Below are positions 13,008-26,600 of a stretch of 64,000 nucleotides of DNA, piece by piece. The stretch is taken from contig DF236986.1 in assembly GCA_000708835.1 (NCBI GenBank), positions 241,387 to 305,386 of the forward strand, written 5' to 3'. A program made the translations under genes and the position numbers. The stretch is from Klebsormidium nitens (taxonomy: Eukaryota > Streptophyta > Klebsormidiophyceae > Klebsormidiales > Klebsormidiaceae). The notes below the pieces were generated by a model. The model was not told the origin of the DNA, searched no databases, and worked only from the letters and a program-made list of their open reading frames with translations. Each line of letters starts with the position of its first letter. Positions within the stretch are counted from its first letter, which is position 1.

Positions 13008-13517
13008 TTAGTCGACGATTGTCCTATTTAAGACCTCTGCGCGTCTTAACGTGCACATATGGACAAACTTAGCTACCGCAAATTGGTCCTCTTGATTGAG
13101 AAAGCTCTTTAGGTTTCTCCAATCGCTATGCTCGAAAAGTAATTGGAAGGGTAGTCTAAGGTCACTGAACGCTGTGCATTCAAAGATGAAATGCACTTCG
13201 TCCTCCACTACCCCTGACCTGCAGAGCTTGCACAGTCTCTCCTCTCGGGGTAAACCTTTCCACCTACCAATTTCGAGCTCTAACTTGTGCGAGCCAACTC
13301 TAAACCTTGCCAAGGAGAACAACAATGTGGGAGAGTGGACCAGCAAGTCAAGGTATCTCTCAAACGAGTAACCAGCTTTTACCATCTCGAAATAGGTGCA
13401 GTATCGACTTCCCGAAGCTTCACGTAGATCTTGCATATAAGCCAGTTCCGCTGTTCTAGAAAGGTCTTTCTGGTCAAAGCCAACTGCTATCGTAGGCTTC
13501 TCATGGCCGGCCGGCAT
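13008..13517 (-). mobile_element. C-terminal remnant of a non-LTR (LINE-like) retrotransposon ORF
   Basis: A 169-codon open frame has the layout typical of the region after the reverse transcriptase in LINE-type polyproteins: FRVGSHKLELEIGRW, then LPREERLCKLC, then a Cys-Cys-His-Cys cluster (CKLC, EVHFIFEC). No reverse transcriptase core (YADD-like motif) or endonuclease lies upstream on this strand, so only a 3' fragment is present. The frame is intact, so insertion may be fairly recent or the piece short by chance. An alternative is a host gene domesticated from this domain, for which I see no support. Confidence 0.6.
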
Positions 13518-14666
13518 ACAAGAGTAGATTGCACATATTTGCTGTAGTGTCCGCTTTCCTAAGTTCGATCACAAACAGCTAAGATGGTCACTTCTTTTTA
13601 TACACGCTTAGGCACCTGGGCCCATGGCGCAAGATGATACAACTAGTTTGAGCATGAACGATGATCCAATAACATGCATGCTCTGTGTGTATCATTGGCC
13701 TGCCATGCAAGATTTCTAGAAACAGGTGAACTGTAAGATACACTGCGGTAGTATACGGCCGGCCTGTGTATCAACTTAAGGGAGCATCTAAGCATGTGCG
13801 AGATTTCATGTGACGCAGTGAAGACTTCGTCGCTGTGCGGTTGTCATGTGCCGGCCCGCTGCCGCGCGCGTGCCACATGCAGCTCGCGAGCTCTGCGCAT
13901 CAATGTGGTAGTACGTACCGTTGCCGGTTGCGCCGTGCGGAGCCGCGAGCGAAACTTGAAAAGGCAGGTCGGAAATCGGCGAAACTCCGTACGTGCAATC
14001 GTACGCATCTGGACAAGATTACCATAGGGCAGCACTAGGTTACGCTTTTGTAACGTATTCGATTCCTGCAAAAGATGACCGGGAGACATCTAGTGAATTC
14101 CAGGTTTTCGAAAGGCCCTTGTTGCGGTTCCTTGTAAGCATTTTTCCTACTCACGAAGTAACTCATATGGAAAACACGAGTGTGGCCTCATAATTTCGGT
14201 TTGTCGTATGGTCAATCATGCAAGAAGCCACGGAGATATGGTAGGATCTGAACTTAACTCAACGCATCATTCGATGTGCAAGAAACACCATATGCTTGAT
14301 GTACGTTGAACGATGGCCTCCAAGCACAAATGATCTGCTCCCATGAGGTGCAGCAGATCAAAAGGGTCTCCCAGACGAAGTACATAACGCTCTTGTGTGC
14401 GGGTGGCAGTAATCCTAAGACGTCTGACAGGACGGAACCGACCGTGCTGACTCTAAATGCCGCAAACTTAATCTCTCTCAAGAAGCAGCTCTCAGTCAGG
14501 CCTGATGCAAAACTTGATAAACACGGGCCCTCGACGACATTGTTACGGGATACGGACTAATAGTATTCATAGGTCGCTAAGAAGATTGAACAAACTTACC
14601 AGAAGCGCCTCCTAGGTGACTCACGAGTAGGGATAATTATCATTACTAAGTAGCCTGCAGCTAAGC
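13518..14666. other. Intergenic, no gene seen
   Basis: Lies upstream of the retroelement remnant and downstream of the large propeller/LamG gene. Only short ORFs without family features; no RNA gene or strong repeat was seen. Confidence 0.45.
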
Positions 14667-17600
14667 TCATTCAGCTAACGAGACGACGTTAAGCGCCATG
14701 CTTACAGCTTCCACGACCGCCGAAGCGTAGATCTCTTTCTGCTTGGAAGGGACCTCCGCCCCCTCCGCACTCAAGGCCCGAAGCAACACCTGACCGTTGA
14801 GCCTGTGTTGGTAGACGGTGTGGACAACGCCTACCAGAGTCCCAAGACTGCTGACGTGCTGCTTCCACTCCCCCTTTGCGAAATCAAAAATGATCATCCC
14901 GACGTCTGCGAATAGCAAGCCAACAAGGCACGCCATCAGGGCGTTGAAGTTCGGCCCCGACAGCCCTCCGAGCAGCTTATCAACGGCAATAAGAACCGGG
15001 TCCGTCCATCCGCCGGTGGGCAATTTCTTGGTTCTCTCTATGGTATACGCGTCTGCGAGGCCGCCAAAAGTGCGGATCGCCATGATGATCCCCGTGAGGC
15101 AGCTGATGGCCGCCACGGCCTTGTCCGTGCCCGACGGGGTGTCGATCGCTTCCTGGAACTTGTAGATCAGCATGACGGTCTGCGCGCCCAGCTCGAGCAG
15201 CGCGTCGGTCCCGACGAGCGGCCATTGCCAGCATCCGTCCAGATCCTTGCCCACCGTCGTACGAGTGGCGTCCAACACTAGCATGGTCGCCAGGTTGGTG
15301 AAGATGTGGGCCCCCTTCAGCACGCAGTAGCTGATCAAAATGGGCGTCTTCGGCACGTCCGTCAGCCTCTCCTGCTTTGCCACGTGCGAGCCGCCGAGCG
15401 CGAGCGCCATCCCGTTGCGGAGCGTGTCGCCGAAGTACTGCGCGAGCCCGGCCGCGTCGTCCGCGAACGAGGCGCCGTGTCCGGTGAGCAGTTCGGACGC
15501 CCACGCGTACGCGATGTGCGCGGCGAGGCCGAGCAGCAGGCACAGCAGGTCCAGGACCGTGAGCTCGTGCCCCGTGATCCACTTGTAGAGCATGCTGACG
15601 AACGGGATGTCGATCCCCGCGTCCATCGCACCGAAAACTGCGTCCACCAAATCTAGAAACGGGTTGCTCTTCAGCGCGTCGCCGCCCGCTCGCAACGCGC
15701 CGGTCACGATGTCCGTCACTTCGGACGCTTCCAGCGGAAACAGGTCGTCGAGCAGTTTGGGCAGGTCCAGGATGAGCGGCACCGCCGCCAGCACATCCCC
15801 GGACAGTAGGTCGTCCAAATCGGACAGCGTGCCCAGCAGCGCAGTCGCCAGCTTCGAGTGCGCCGGCTCGGAGCCGCCCGGCGGCACGATTGGGATGGGC
15901 CCGGGGGTTTGTGCGCCTGCCGGTGGGATCTGGTTGGTCGCCCGGTTCTGCATGGTTTTGACCCGGGAACTGGAGGCCTGACCGCACGCTTTCTGTCCGA
16001 AGTCGTTGTCGAGCAAGTTGTTGGACGGCGCCGGCAAGGCCGCGCTTGAGGGCCCCGGCGACAGCTTCAGGATCTCGCCCTCGCACAGCTTCACGACGCC
16101 TGCCAGGTTCGCGGGCGCGAGCATGCCCGCGAGCGCGCTCGCGCAGCCGCCGAGCAGCTCGCGCATGCGCGCCTTGGCCGCCAGGATGTCGCCCCAGTCG
16201 AAGAGGAGCATGAGGAACTGGACGAATTGCTCGATGAGCACCCCGATCTTCCTCACAAAGTCCACCACGGTACCCACCGCTTTCTCGACGCTGTCCACCA
16301 CGATCCTCGCGAGGCTCTCCGCCGTCTGCACGAACACCGTCACCTCGTTCTCGATCGCGACCACGATCTCGCGCGCCTTCTCGACCGCCTCCTCCGCGAG
16401 CCGCGCGGCCGCCTCCGCGGCCTCTTTGACCGCGTTCCACGCGTCGCTCACCCAAGAGAAGAACCCCTTGAGGACGCGCGCGGCCGCGTCGGGCCCTCGC
16501 CGCGCGCACTGCGCGGCAAGCTTCTCGGTGCGCGCGCGCACGTCCTCCCCGGTCTTGTGCAACGTTAGCTTCACCTGGTTCCCCTCCAGGAACTGCAACG
16601 AGAAGCCCTTGTACCCGTCCAAAGAGGCAGCAAGGCCCTCGACAGAGATGGCGGCTCTGCGGCGCGACTGCAGATGCACCGTCGTCGGCCGCGCGGGGAC
16701 TTCGTCGAGGGGGATGCTCAGCCGCGCGGACTGCGCGGTTGGCGCGTGGGGGTCAGCATTGGGGGGGCCGCCAGAATTCGCGCGCAGCCTTTTGCGAGGG
16801 GCCTTGGGGAGGGCTGCAAAAGGAGCAGGAGCGAGGTCGAAAACGAAGTCAACTTGCCTAGAGTCAGGAAGAAAAAGGTTCTATCAGCAAAGAGTATCCC
16901 AAAAAGATGCCGGCTCAAGAGGCCAGCCTATGACGGATAGAACAAAAACGAGATTAGAGGGTTAGGGTACTACATACATTTAATAAAGATTGGTTGAGAG
17001 AGGCCGGGAATAATTCGAAGGATCCTCAGTCACAATCAGACGTTGTCCGCTGAAGCGAACACTATTAAATCTATCATTCTGAAATTCCGTAAGGCGACCA
17101 AAGGCTGCAGAAGCGAAGTGCAAAAGCCTGCCGTCCTTTACAGTCCTGTTTCAACTCCGTTTGAGAAGGCGACTCAAATCGAAAGAGCCTGCACGTGCTC
17201 GTGTGTTCGGACCAAGCAAGCAGCTTCAGCACCTTACGGTAGTTCTGAATACCGGTTTCGCTTTAAAAGCCGTGTAAGAGGCGGTCCTGGTTGCGCTTTT
17301 AGAAGAGGCTCAACTAGAGATTAAATAACGCCGCAGAAGTTGCGCAGCTGCGTTTCGGTTTACACCCTCAAGCACTTTTGGGATCCAGTCCGAAGAGAAC
17401 CCTCCTTAATCGTTCGGATGTCCAAGTCCTTTCCCGTCCCTTATTTTTCGGACAGCGCTCACCAGGTGGAGGGTGCACCGCGGCCATGACGTGGCACATC
17501 GCTTGCGCCGCCTGGTCTGCTGTGGATTGCGGGACGTCTTTGTTGAGCAGCCGGTTGGTGGGTGGGGTCCCTGCGTCCTTCTGCTTCTGATATGCGGGGG

Positions 17601-20600
17601 ACCACGGTGGGGCGCGCTTCGGGTCGGTCAGCTGCGTGCCCTGCAGCCCATGGTTGCAAAACGCGTTGTTTGTGCGATCTATGCGCAATATGGGATCGCA
17701 AGCGGTTTGCAGAGAAGACTTCACACACTACCCCAGAGCTAAGCACTGGGAGGATTTGCAGAAGACGCGCTCAAGTTTGTGTGACTGTTCCCGATAATGG
17801 CAACACTGGCCTCTCTTGAACTTGTAGCTTTCTCATGATCCTATTTGCACCGTCCCAAGCCGGGAGATGTTACAGTGACCGAAAGTGTGCAGCCTCGCTC
17901 TTCAGCGAGAAGCGGAAAAACGAGAGGAACCATTCCGTATCAAAGTGCAAGGCTGCCAGAGGGAGTGACACCAGCTCTCTGCTCAATGAGGAGCCATTTC
18001 CTGAGGAACCAATGGCAAAGCTTACAGCTGTCAGTAGCCGAGAAGCACAAGGGCAGTGACTTGGAGCCCGGTCTCTCGTCCCGACTGAAGGAGCCGGGAA
18101 CAAGGGAAACGGTCCTTGCAGGATCGGAGCCGGGGACACTGTTGAAAAGGTCGGCTGTAACCGTCGGATGGTCTTCAGGTACTCAGGCGGACGCTTCAAT
18201 TTAGCCTCGTGGTCTTAGAAACAGAACTTACAAGTCGTCAGATCTTGCTTCTGAGGAAGCATCGAAGGCTGAGACTCAACGAGCACCGACGTGACACCGG
18301 CCCGACTGCAACCCCCTTCCAACGGCGTTCCCGGTTCCGACCGTGCGAGGACTGTTTCTCCTTGTCCCCGCTCTGAAGGAATAAACGAGGGATATGCCTT
18401 ACCGTTACTTTGGCCAGGCGCGCGTGCGCGCTCACGTCGGGCGAGATGAGCTGCCGCTCGCTGCGGTGCATGAACCCCGCCCAGACCGCGAGCTGGGGCG
18501 CGGTCGCGGCACCCGCGACAATGTGTAGCATGACGTCACCCTTGTTGTCGCTGACCGCAGCGAGAGCCACGTCGGAGCTGATGGGGTACTCCTTGTTTTT
18601 GTAGACCACCTGTAAGCGCAGGACGGGCAAGTGGATTTGGACACGCTCAGGAGGAACGCCCACGTGGCATGCCGGGCGCAGACGGCTTGTTGCAGGATCG
18701 GCAACGATTTGAAGCGCCTCAGGAGAAGCGCCCCTAAAACCAGGTGCACAGTGCCTGACGAGAAGTTCGCTTCTGTAAATTTCGCCCTGGCCCACAGTAT
18801 ATTTCGGAGAGAGGAGATGCTGCCCGTGCACTGAAGAGGTAGGCTTGCCACAGAATGTCAACAGCCCTCTGCTTTGAAGGTCCGGGATGAACGGATGGGG
18901 GACTTGAATCCGCCGGCCAGATCTCAAGCAGAAGCTGCTTTTTAAGGGCACACATTACGTGCTTCTAATAAGCGTGTCGTTTCGGCATGACAAGCAACGC
19001 CTGGCAGCTTGTGCTGCCTCGTATAGACGCCCGCGGGCTCACCGTTGTCTGGTCCGAGGCGTAGATGCGGAACTGCTCCCGCGCGCGGAAGCCGCCGTTC
19101 GCTTCCTGCGCGCGCACGTGCACCATGTAGACCGGCTTCGAGCGCGTCTCGTCAATTCGCGCGTCTGGCCCCTCCCCATAAGAGTAGTCCTCCTGCAGCT
19201 CGCACTGGACCAGCAGCTGCGGCGGTGGGGGCCGCTTCAATTTCTGCAGACGGGCGGAGAGACGATTGTGAGATTCATGACGGGGGAAGGGAAGAGTTGT
19301 GAGACCCAGCACGAGGAATGAAATGGTTGGGACGCGGCACGAGGAAAACGGAAAGATTGTATATCTGCAGGAGAGTACTTTTGGGGAGAAGCGCATAGCT
19401 TGCTGGGGTGAGACTTCTTTGCAACTGATCCCAGCCAACGGCTTGCTAAAAGTTGCCAGAAGAAACTCGAGAAACTTCACTCAGGGTCGTGAGGTAATCA
19501 GCGACCGGTGGGTAAGGCTTTGCATTGCGACTCCTTCAAAGCTCTTACATTGTTAACGAGACAGTCCAACAAGCGGAGTCAGACGCATGCGAGAGCTCGC
19601 GCCTTTCTACCCTCTGTCTGCTCCGACCAACCAGCCAACTGCACTCGTTCGAAGCAAGCACATAACTGGGGAGAGGAAAAAGCTGAGAAAGTCCTTGCTT
19701 TCAGCAAAGGCACGTGCCTCACCTGATTGAAGTCAAGAAAGATAAAGCAAGCCGAGATATGACAAGGTAACCACACTGGGACGGGTACGGTTAGTCTGGT
19801 GGTTAGGATAGGCCTGGGCGCGGAGCAGGTAAGCTTTTTGGGTTAGGGTTTTTAGTGTCGGTAGGAGCTTACTATTATCTTGCCTTATTATTATCTTTCT
19901 TGCGATTCATCCTCACCTGCACGTTATTCAGCACGTTTGCGTGGAACCGCTCGTGGGGGTCCGTCATAAACCCCGGCATGCGGAAGTCAAAGGAGGGGCC
20001 ATAGCCCATCTTTGGAACTTCGACGGTAAAGACCACCCGTCCTTTGCTGTCCGTAACGGGCCACACCGTGCCTTCCGGTGGCGTCCCGTCATCCTGCCAC
20101 GTGCCCTCCTGGATGGCCGTGACGCTGACGGGCCCTCCCCCCGTGTCCGTCGTCACTCGGACGGGGACAGCGTCCGAAGTGCCCAAATGCTTGACGTACC
20201 ACCAATGCAGGGGGTAACCAACTAAGGGGTCGCCATTTGCCGCAATTGCCTGGAAGAGAGCAAGTGAGAGAGGGCGATCGCAATCCTGGCCTGCAATTTG
20301 TGATTTGAGATGCTGAAGTTTCGTTGGATGTTCCACCCATGGTGAGCCTCTTTCATAACTGTCGAGCGGGCACAGCTGAAACGTTTTAGAACGACCGATT
20401 CTCTGGCGGGAGAATGAGCAGCAACAATTCCTTGGAAGCTCCGGCCTCCACATGGACTTGAAGTTTCTGAATGATGCACAAAGCAAGCCTCAAAAGGGCG
20501 CCACGCCATCACAGCAAACTTAAGATCCTTTCTTGAGAAACGGCCCGTTCAGGAGCCGCCATGTTGCACAAAATCTCATGCCTGCAAACTGGGTTTGCTA

Positions 20601-23600
20601 GCGAGCCTGACCTTCACCGTCAGCTCGTAAACAGCCGGCCTGCCTTCCTCCTCGCCCGGGTCCGTGCACACCGCCGTCGTTTCCAGCCACGGGTACGTGG
20701 GCTGCACGAAAGGCAGGTCGGACAGCCACCGCCCCGCGCCCGCGACCGTCGCAGCCGTTCCGTCCGCGCTAAGCAACACGCCGTTGAGTCCGCCCAGCGT
20801 GTTGTCGGTCAGGCCCTGCAGGCGGAACGCAGGATTTTGAATGGCTGGGGGACAAGCGGCCAGGCTGTCACCATCGTCCATCTGGTCAACGTCGACAAAT
20901 GGACGGCTCAGATTTGTCCTTTTTGGGTCAAGAGCAGGGGCCGGCCAAGCTTGCGAGTCTGATCCTGGTCGGTAACAGCTAACGCCCAAATGCACTCTCA
21001 GACTGGCTTCATTAGGTGAAGATCGGACGGCTGTGACAGCGTTTCGGAAATTTCAATATTGTGCGGGCCGCGTGCCTGGTAGTCGAAGTTCCAGTAGGCG
21101 AGCAGGTCCGCCTCGTTGCCGCGCAGCTTGGTGTGCATCGCGGACGCCAGCTCGATGGGCGTCCGAAACGTGTCCCAGATTCGGACCTCGCCGAGCAGGC
21201 CACGGAAGAGCGACCCGGGTAGCGGGGCGGCTCCGGGAGACTGTGCGTCCGCACCGATGTAGATCAAGGTGCGTCCCTTTGGCAGGAGCTTGCCGGGAGA
21301 AGCCGTAGCGGTGATCGAGACTGGGGCGCTTGCGGGAACCAGGTTGCCGTCCAAGTAGATGCTGCGGATAAACCACTGCGATGAGTAAGTGCGCGGCCAA
21401 GCAGCATGCGGATGGACGTGCATCTTGCAGCTTGCATCGTTCGTACAAAAAGGGAGTGAGCAGGCGAGCCAGCTCCCAAATCGAGTGCGCAATTTAAGGA
21501 ATTGGCCTCCATGACTGCAGAATTACACATTCTACACAAGAGAGTGAAGGTGGGACTCAGCTGCATTTCTTTAGAGGTTTGAGTTCTCTTGCCAGGGCAG
21601 CTCCGAGCTTACGGTGGTCCAGGGAGACAATGAATGCAAGCACAACTTTTCACTCGGTCCGTGTCAACAAACTGGCGCCAAGATTGCGACGTCAACAAGT
21701 GCTATATTCTCAAAAGCAGCAGGCCATACTTTATTACCTGTTCCTCTTTGACTCCTGATAATCTAGAAGATCTCAGACTTCAGAACGGAAGAAGAAGACC
21801 GCGTGTAGAGCGAACGGCATGAGAAGCTACGAAAAGAAACGAAGCGGGAAAGGGCCGTACTTCAGGGCGTCACCCGGTTTTCTGACGGCCGCCACGTGGT
21901 GCCACACGCCGTTGTTGACTGCCGTTCGGACTGTGCTCACAGCAACCGTCTTCCATGCGGTTGAGGTAACTTCCGAGGTGCAACTACAAGACAAGCAGAG
22001 TCTCTGTTAAGCCAACTCTATTGTCAAAACTCTGCTGTCGAAAATTTGTTGCCAGAACAAAAACAGGGTTTTGACCGCCTCAGTGTGTACTTACCGAATC
22101 CGAGCAGGTGGGGTAAGCACCTTAACACGAAAGTGCACCGAAAATGAGCTGGCTGCGGGAACGTGCTCAACTGGAGGAGCGGGTATGAGACAGGCACGGC
22201 TTGTCTGCTCAACAAAGCAACGGAGCTAACGATCACTGCGAATCGAAGAGAACAACGATTGCCAGCTTTCTTGTTCTTACAGACTCGAAGCTTGTCGCTT
22301 CCTCCGAAGTGATTGCATCGCCGAGCGCAGAGGTTTGGGATAACGGCCTCACAAAGCAAGCTTTTCAACAAGGAGATCTGCAACCCGCAACTCTCTTGAG
22401 GCCGCATCTCACGTGAATTGGATACTGCCGGCATCGAGCAGCCGGAGAGAGATGCCGAAGGGCGAGTCCTCCGCAGGGCACACCGACAAGAGCTCTCCTT
22501 TGCTGACGGTGTTCACCCAGGCCTCCACCGTCACTGACTCCTGCTCTAATCCGGTTCCTTGAGCCACGTCGATTGCGACGAAAGCAGGCGCACCTGCACA
22601 AGAAGACGTTTCGAACTGCGATTAGAAATGCATTTCGCTTGAGTGCTGTGATCTTGAGCTGGCAGGCTCGATGTGAAGCTGCCAGGCTCGACTGAGAGTT
22701 ACCCCAGGAGTGCTTTGATTTGAGCTTAGACAAGTCGATGCGAAGACTGCTGCTTCAAGTAAAGTAACTTGCCACAAGCACGGCCTGTGTCAAGTGTCAA
22801 GAAAGCTGTCAAGGAGTCGGCACGATGGCTGCCAGCACACGCCGTTATGGACTATATGCCGATGTTCGAATGCCACAGGAATTTGGTCTTGTCTCGAAAA
22901 ATTACAAATGTTTGTGCAGGACTCCAGACTTCTAAGCAGGGTGAGCTCACCTCAACCCCAGGCTGCATTCTAAAACATCTTGAAAGCCTACGACAATTGT
23001 TTCAGACGACTGAATTAAATGAGATACCAACAGTTGCCATCCGGCCCCACCTTTGGCGGGCTGTCCCAGCGCATTTGCGGTCTGGTCCGTGTTGAGTCCG
23101 AGCGTCCGAGTGGCGCCAAACGCCACCGACTGCAGCGATCCGTCGTCGCTTATTGCCAGCTGCAGCTTGCCATCTTGCGTCTGACGGCCGACCACGTCAC
23201 ACGACCCGAAAAAGATGGTCCCGCTGCGCGCGTCAACGGTCAGCGGCGTGGTGATGCAACTAGGCACGGGGAGAAGCGCCAGCAAGTAGCCGTCGCGAGC
23301 ATCCAGGACTGCGACGAGGCCCGACCGCACCGCTGTGTAGACGTGTGTCAGCAGAAGGAAGTGTGACTTATTTCGTCAGGGATCTGCAAGCAACGGCACT
23401 CAGACGTTCGAGAAGAGGAGCTAACCCTTCGAAAAGGAGGAGCAAGCAAAGAAGCAGCCTTTCTGCAATCGTCCTGCTAGGGAAGTTTGTGCACACCATG
23501 TGAAAGAGAGACATGTCCGACCCGTTTGCAATGTAGAATACTGAAGGGCTCATCATGACGTTCTCGGTAGTACGGTTGAGGGACTTGTTTGTGGATTAGT

Positions 23601-26600
23601 GGACCAAAAGCGCTGCGCAGTTTACCTCTTGGTTGAAGATCTGCGGCGGCAGCAGCCCGTCGTCCAATAGCGTTGCGCCACGTGGCGGGCTCCCCTTCTT
23701 CGCCCCAGCCAGCCCCGCCGGCAGCTTGCGTGTCCAGCGTAGGTCCAGCGTGCCGCGTGAGAAACCGGCAACGATTCCGGCAGACGTTGTGGCGACCAGC
23801 AGTTGGAGGTCCTGGCTTGCAGCAAGGCCAGTGATGGTGCCGAGGTCGCCGTCCAGCGGTCCTCCCTTTCGAAACACGCCTGCACGCAAGCACAGCAACA
23901 ACAGGCCATCAGTTGCAATTTTCGAACTGAGTGAAAAAATCTGCGAGTTCGGGATGCACGATCCTGTTTTCAAGGCGGTCAAGACTTAAAACTCGGGCTG
24001 ATTTTAGGTGGTAGGATTGAAGCGGATACAATTTGCGGATGATGATTACCGAAAAAGAAAGGAAAGGCTTGCCAAGCTGCTTCTTACAAGCTTCATCGAT
24101 TGTGAAGCTTGAAAGAATCTCCGGGTTTGCAGCTAATGCCAGGTTGGAGGAAGAAGAAGGACGCGAGTGCCTTGAACTACAAAATTGAAGTTCGAAAAGA
24201 AAAAAAAACGACCCTAGCGCTGCTCCGAACAGAGCGTTATACATTTGCAAAGGTGAAGCCTCTTGCTGTGTACCCAATATGACCGTCTCTCGGATGACAT
24301 GTCTGCATTATCAAAAACGTTCTTAGCAGAAGATTCAAGTGCTCCGAACCAACAGTCCTAAGTATTGAACGTGGCTCAGGGATCAATGCATCTTCCTGCA
24401 ACCTGCTCCCTTGAGAAGAAAACGACCGTTTCAGCATTGCTAAATCATAGGCGTGCTAACCCTGCTGTTTACAATCAACTATCCGTTCCAGTCTCTGCGC
24501 AGATCTAGTCGCTCTACGGTTCCTTTTCTGACGAGTTGTTTCTCACCTGCCGTCCACGAAAAAATCTGCTTCCCAGCCCTGTCCACGAAAAACAGTGCGC
24601 CCGACTCCGCACACGCCAAACCCAGGTTGTCGCCCGTTATCTGGTTAGCATCCGACAAGGGAGTCGCTGGTTGGAAGGACCAGATCGATTCGCTATACAC
24701 CGCGTAGCAGGTGCTGAGTCGAGCCGCAGACTCGTCCGCGTAGAGGCCTCGCAGGCCGGAGGCTGGCAGCCCCTTTGGCGTCCACCACTCGTTCTCTAGA
24801 GGAGAGTCGTCTCCCGGGCCGGTACGAGGCTTGGGAGTACGCACGTGCACACCGCCCTACAGAAAATTGGAAAAAAAAAGTCCTTTTCCTTTGGTATCTT
24901 ATGAGCCTACTCACAACCAGCAACTTGGTCAGATATGATGGTAAATCAGAACGGCTGCTTCGTGAAACAGGGCTGACCAAAGGGGTGGTTCTTGAAGGCC
25001 AGCGGTGCATGGGAGGTTGAGTCTCACAGTTGCTCTAGCGCAATTTCCCAAGAGCTGTCTTCAAGCACGCTGATAGCCTCTTACTTTAGGTAAATCTGCG
25101 GATATTTTTATATGGTAAACGCAAGAGACCGTTCCGACCTATCGCCAGAAGGACTCGATGCTCAAATGGCCCTCCTCACACAACCCCGACCATCCAGAAG
25201 GCAATTCAGAGCGTGTTTTCGGTTTGATGAAAAACAATTCTGCCTGTGCGATGCGAAGAGTGAGAAGAACTAGACGGGCGCGTACCTGCAGGTCAGCGAC
25301 CACCAGCATGCTTCCGCTGATGACAGGCGCAACAAACTCGCCGCTCTCTCCACCAGCGCTCAGCCCCTCCAGGCCTGGCACCACTCTTTGCTCTCCCGAC
25401 GCTGCGTCGATCGCCAGCAGACCGTCACCGGCCGTCATGACGTAGAACGAACCGTCATGTACCGCTGGCGCCGAGGAGGCGCTCTCCAAATCGAGCGCCC
25501 ACGCGCGCTGCCCGTCCACCGCATGCACGCCGTACAGCGCGTTGCCCGTCCGGAAGCACAACACGTTCGTGCGGACGTCCAAAAACCCCCCGCTCGCGGG
25601 CGCCTCCTCGCCCTTGGCCGCCCAGTGCGCGGCGTAGCTGTAGGGCCACGTGGGCTGGGCCTGGTTAAGCAGGTAGGGGAAGGCGCTCTTGTCCAGGGAC
25701 AGGTCTGTGAACGCGATCTGGAGTGAGTTGCAGGCGGGTTTGGTTCCGCTAACCCGGTTCTCGATATCCTCGACCGCACTCTCGTCGAGCCGTAAGAGGG
25801 CGCTCAGGCGTGGCTCTGCGCCCGTGAGCTCGACCCCCATACGGCTCAGCAGCTTGGGGGCCTCCACTGCGAGGTCCCAAATCCGGACGTCCTTGATCAG
25901 TCCACTGAAGAAGCTGCCCGTAGTGCCCTGCCAGGCAGCGCACCCGATCTGCATACACCAGAAAGGCAACGGGTCGGCGACTGATATTGTGGTGGGAGGG
26001 CCGTCAGAGTCAAACATCTCAGCCTGCGGTGCTGTTGACAAGGAGACTCCTCACTTACAAGCACGAAGTGTGACCGGACTTTTATTCTCCAACAATCGTA
26101 AGAGAGGGGTTGCGTCAAGAATAGTCTCCAAACAAGGGGCTCAGTCAAAGAGTTGTTCGAAGGAACTGCGCGGTTGCTTGAGTAGCTGAGGAAGACACGT
26201 CGAAAGAGAGGGCCCAGCAGTCAGGTCCTACCAGTGACTCAAGCTCACCGTAATTTGAAGCGGCTCAGACACGGGCAGGAGGCCGTATGTGCTTTGAATT
26301 GCAGTAGTAGGGTCGTCATTAGATGAGAGTTTGAGCGCGACGCCATCCAGAAAGAGAGCGGGCTGGCCCTGCCGTCGCATGGCAGCCACGTGGTGCCACC
26401 TAAGAGACGGAGCAGCGATGCTTGAGCGCAAGATAGAAGCGAAGAACAAGCTATTAACCATATTCGATGATGGGCAGGAAAGATACAGGCCCTGTTTCAG
26501 ATACGTCAGACGGTTTCCCCTCATTTCTTCTCAAAAGTCCTTTCTTTGACAGAAACAATACCCTGCGCAGATTGATAGTGAGGGACAGGCTTGCAACGAT

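Noticed and set aside
14980-16509. Long alternative-frame ORF (509 codons, -) inside the large propeller gene
   Set aside because: It is a GC-rich shadow of the last exon; its translation is Arg/Gly/Ala-rich with no domain pattern, while the chosen frame has regular helices.
16006-16965. Antisense ORF of 319 codons (+)
   Set aside because: Ser/Ala/Thr-rich mirror of the same exon with no family features.
21861-21874. Donor at 21874 (CCGG|GTGACG) for exon 10 of the large gene
   Set aside because: It breaks frame with exon 11; the donor after 21861 restores the LamG sequence WHHVAAVRKPGDAL...YLDG.
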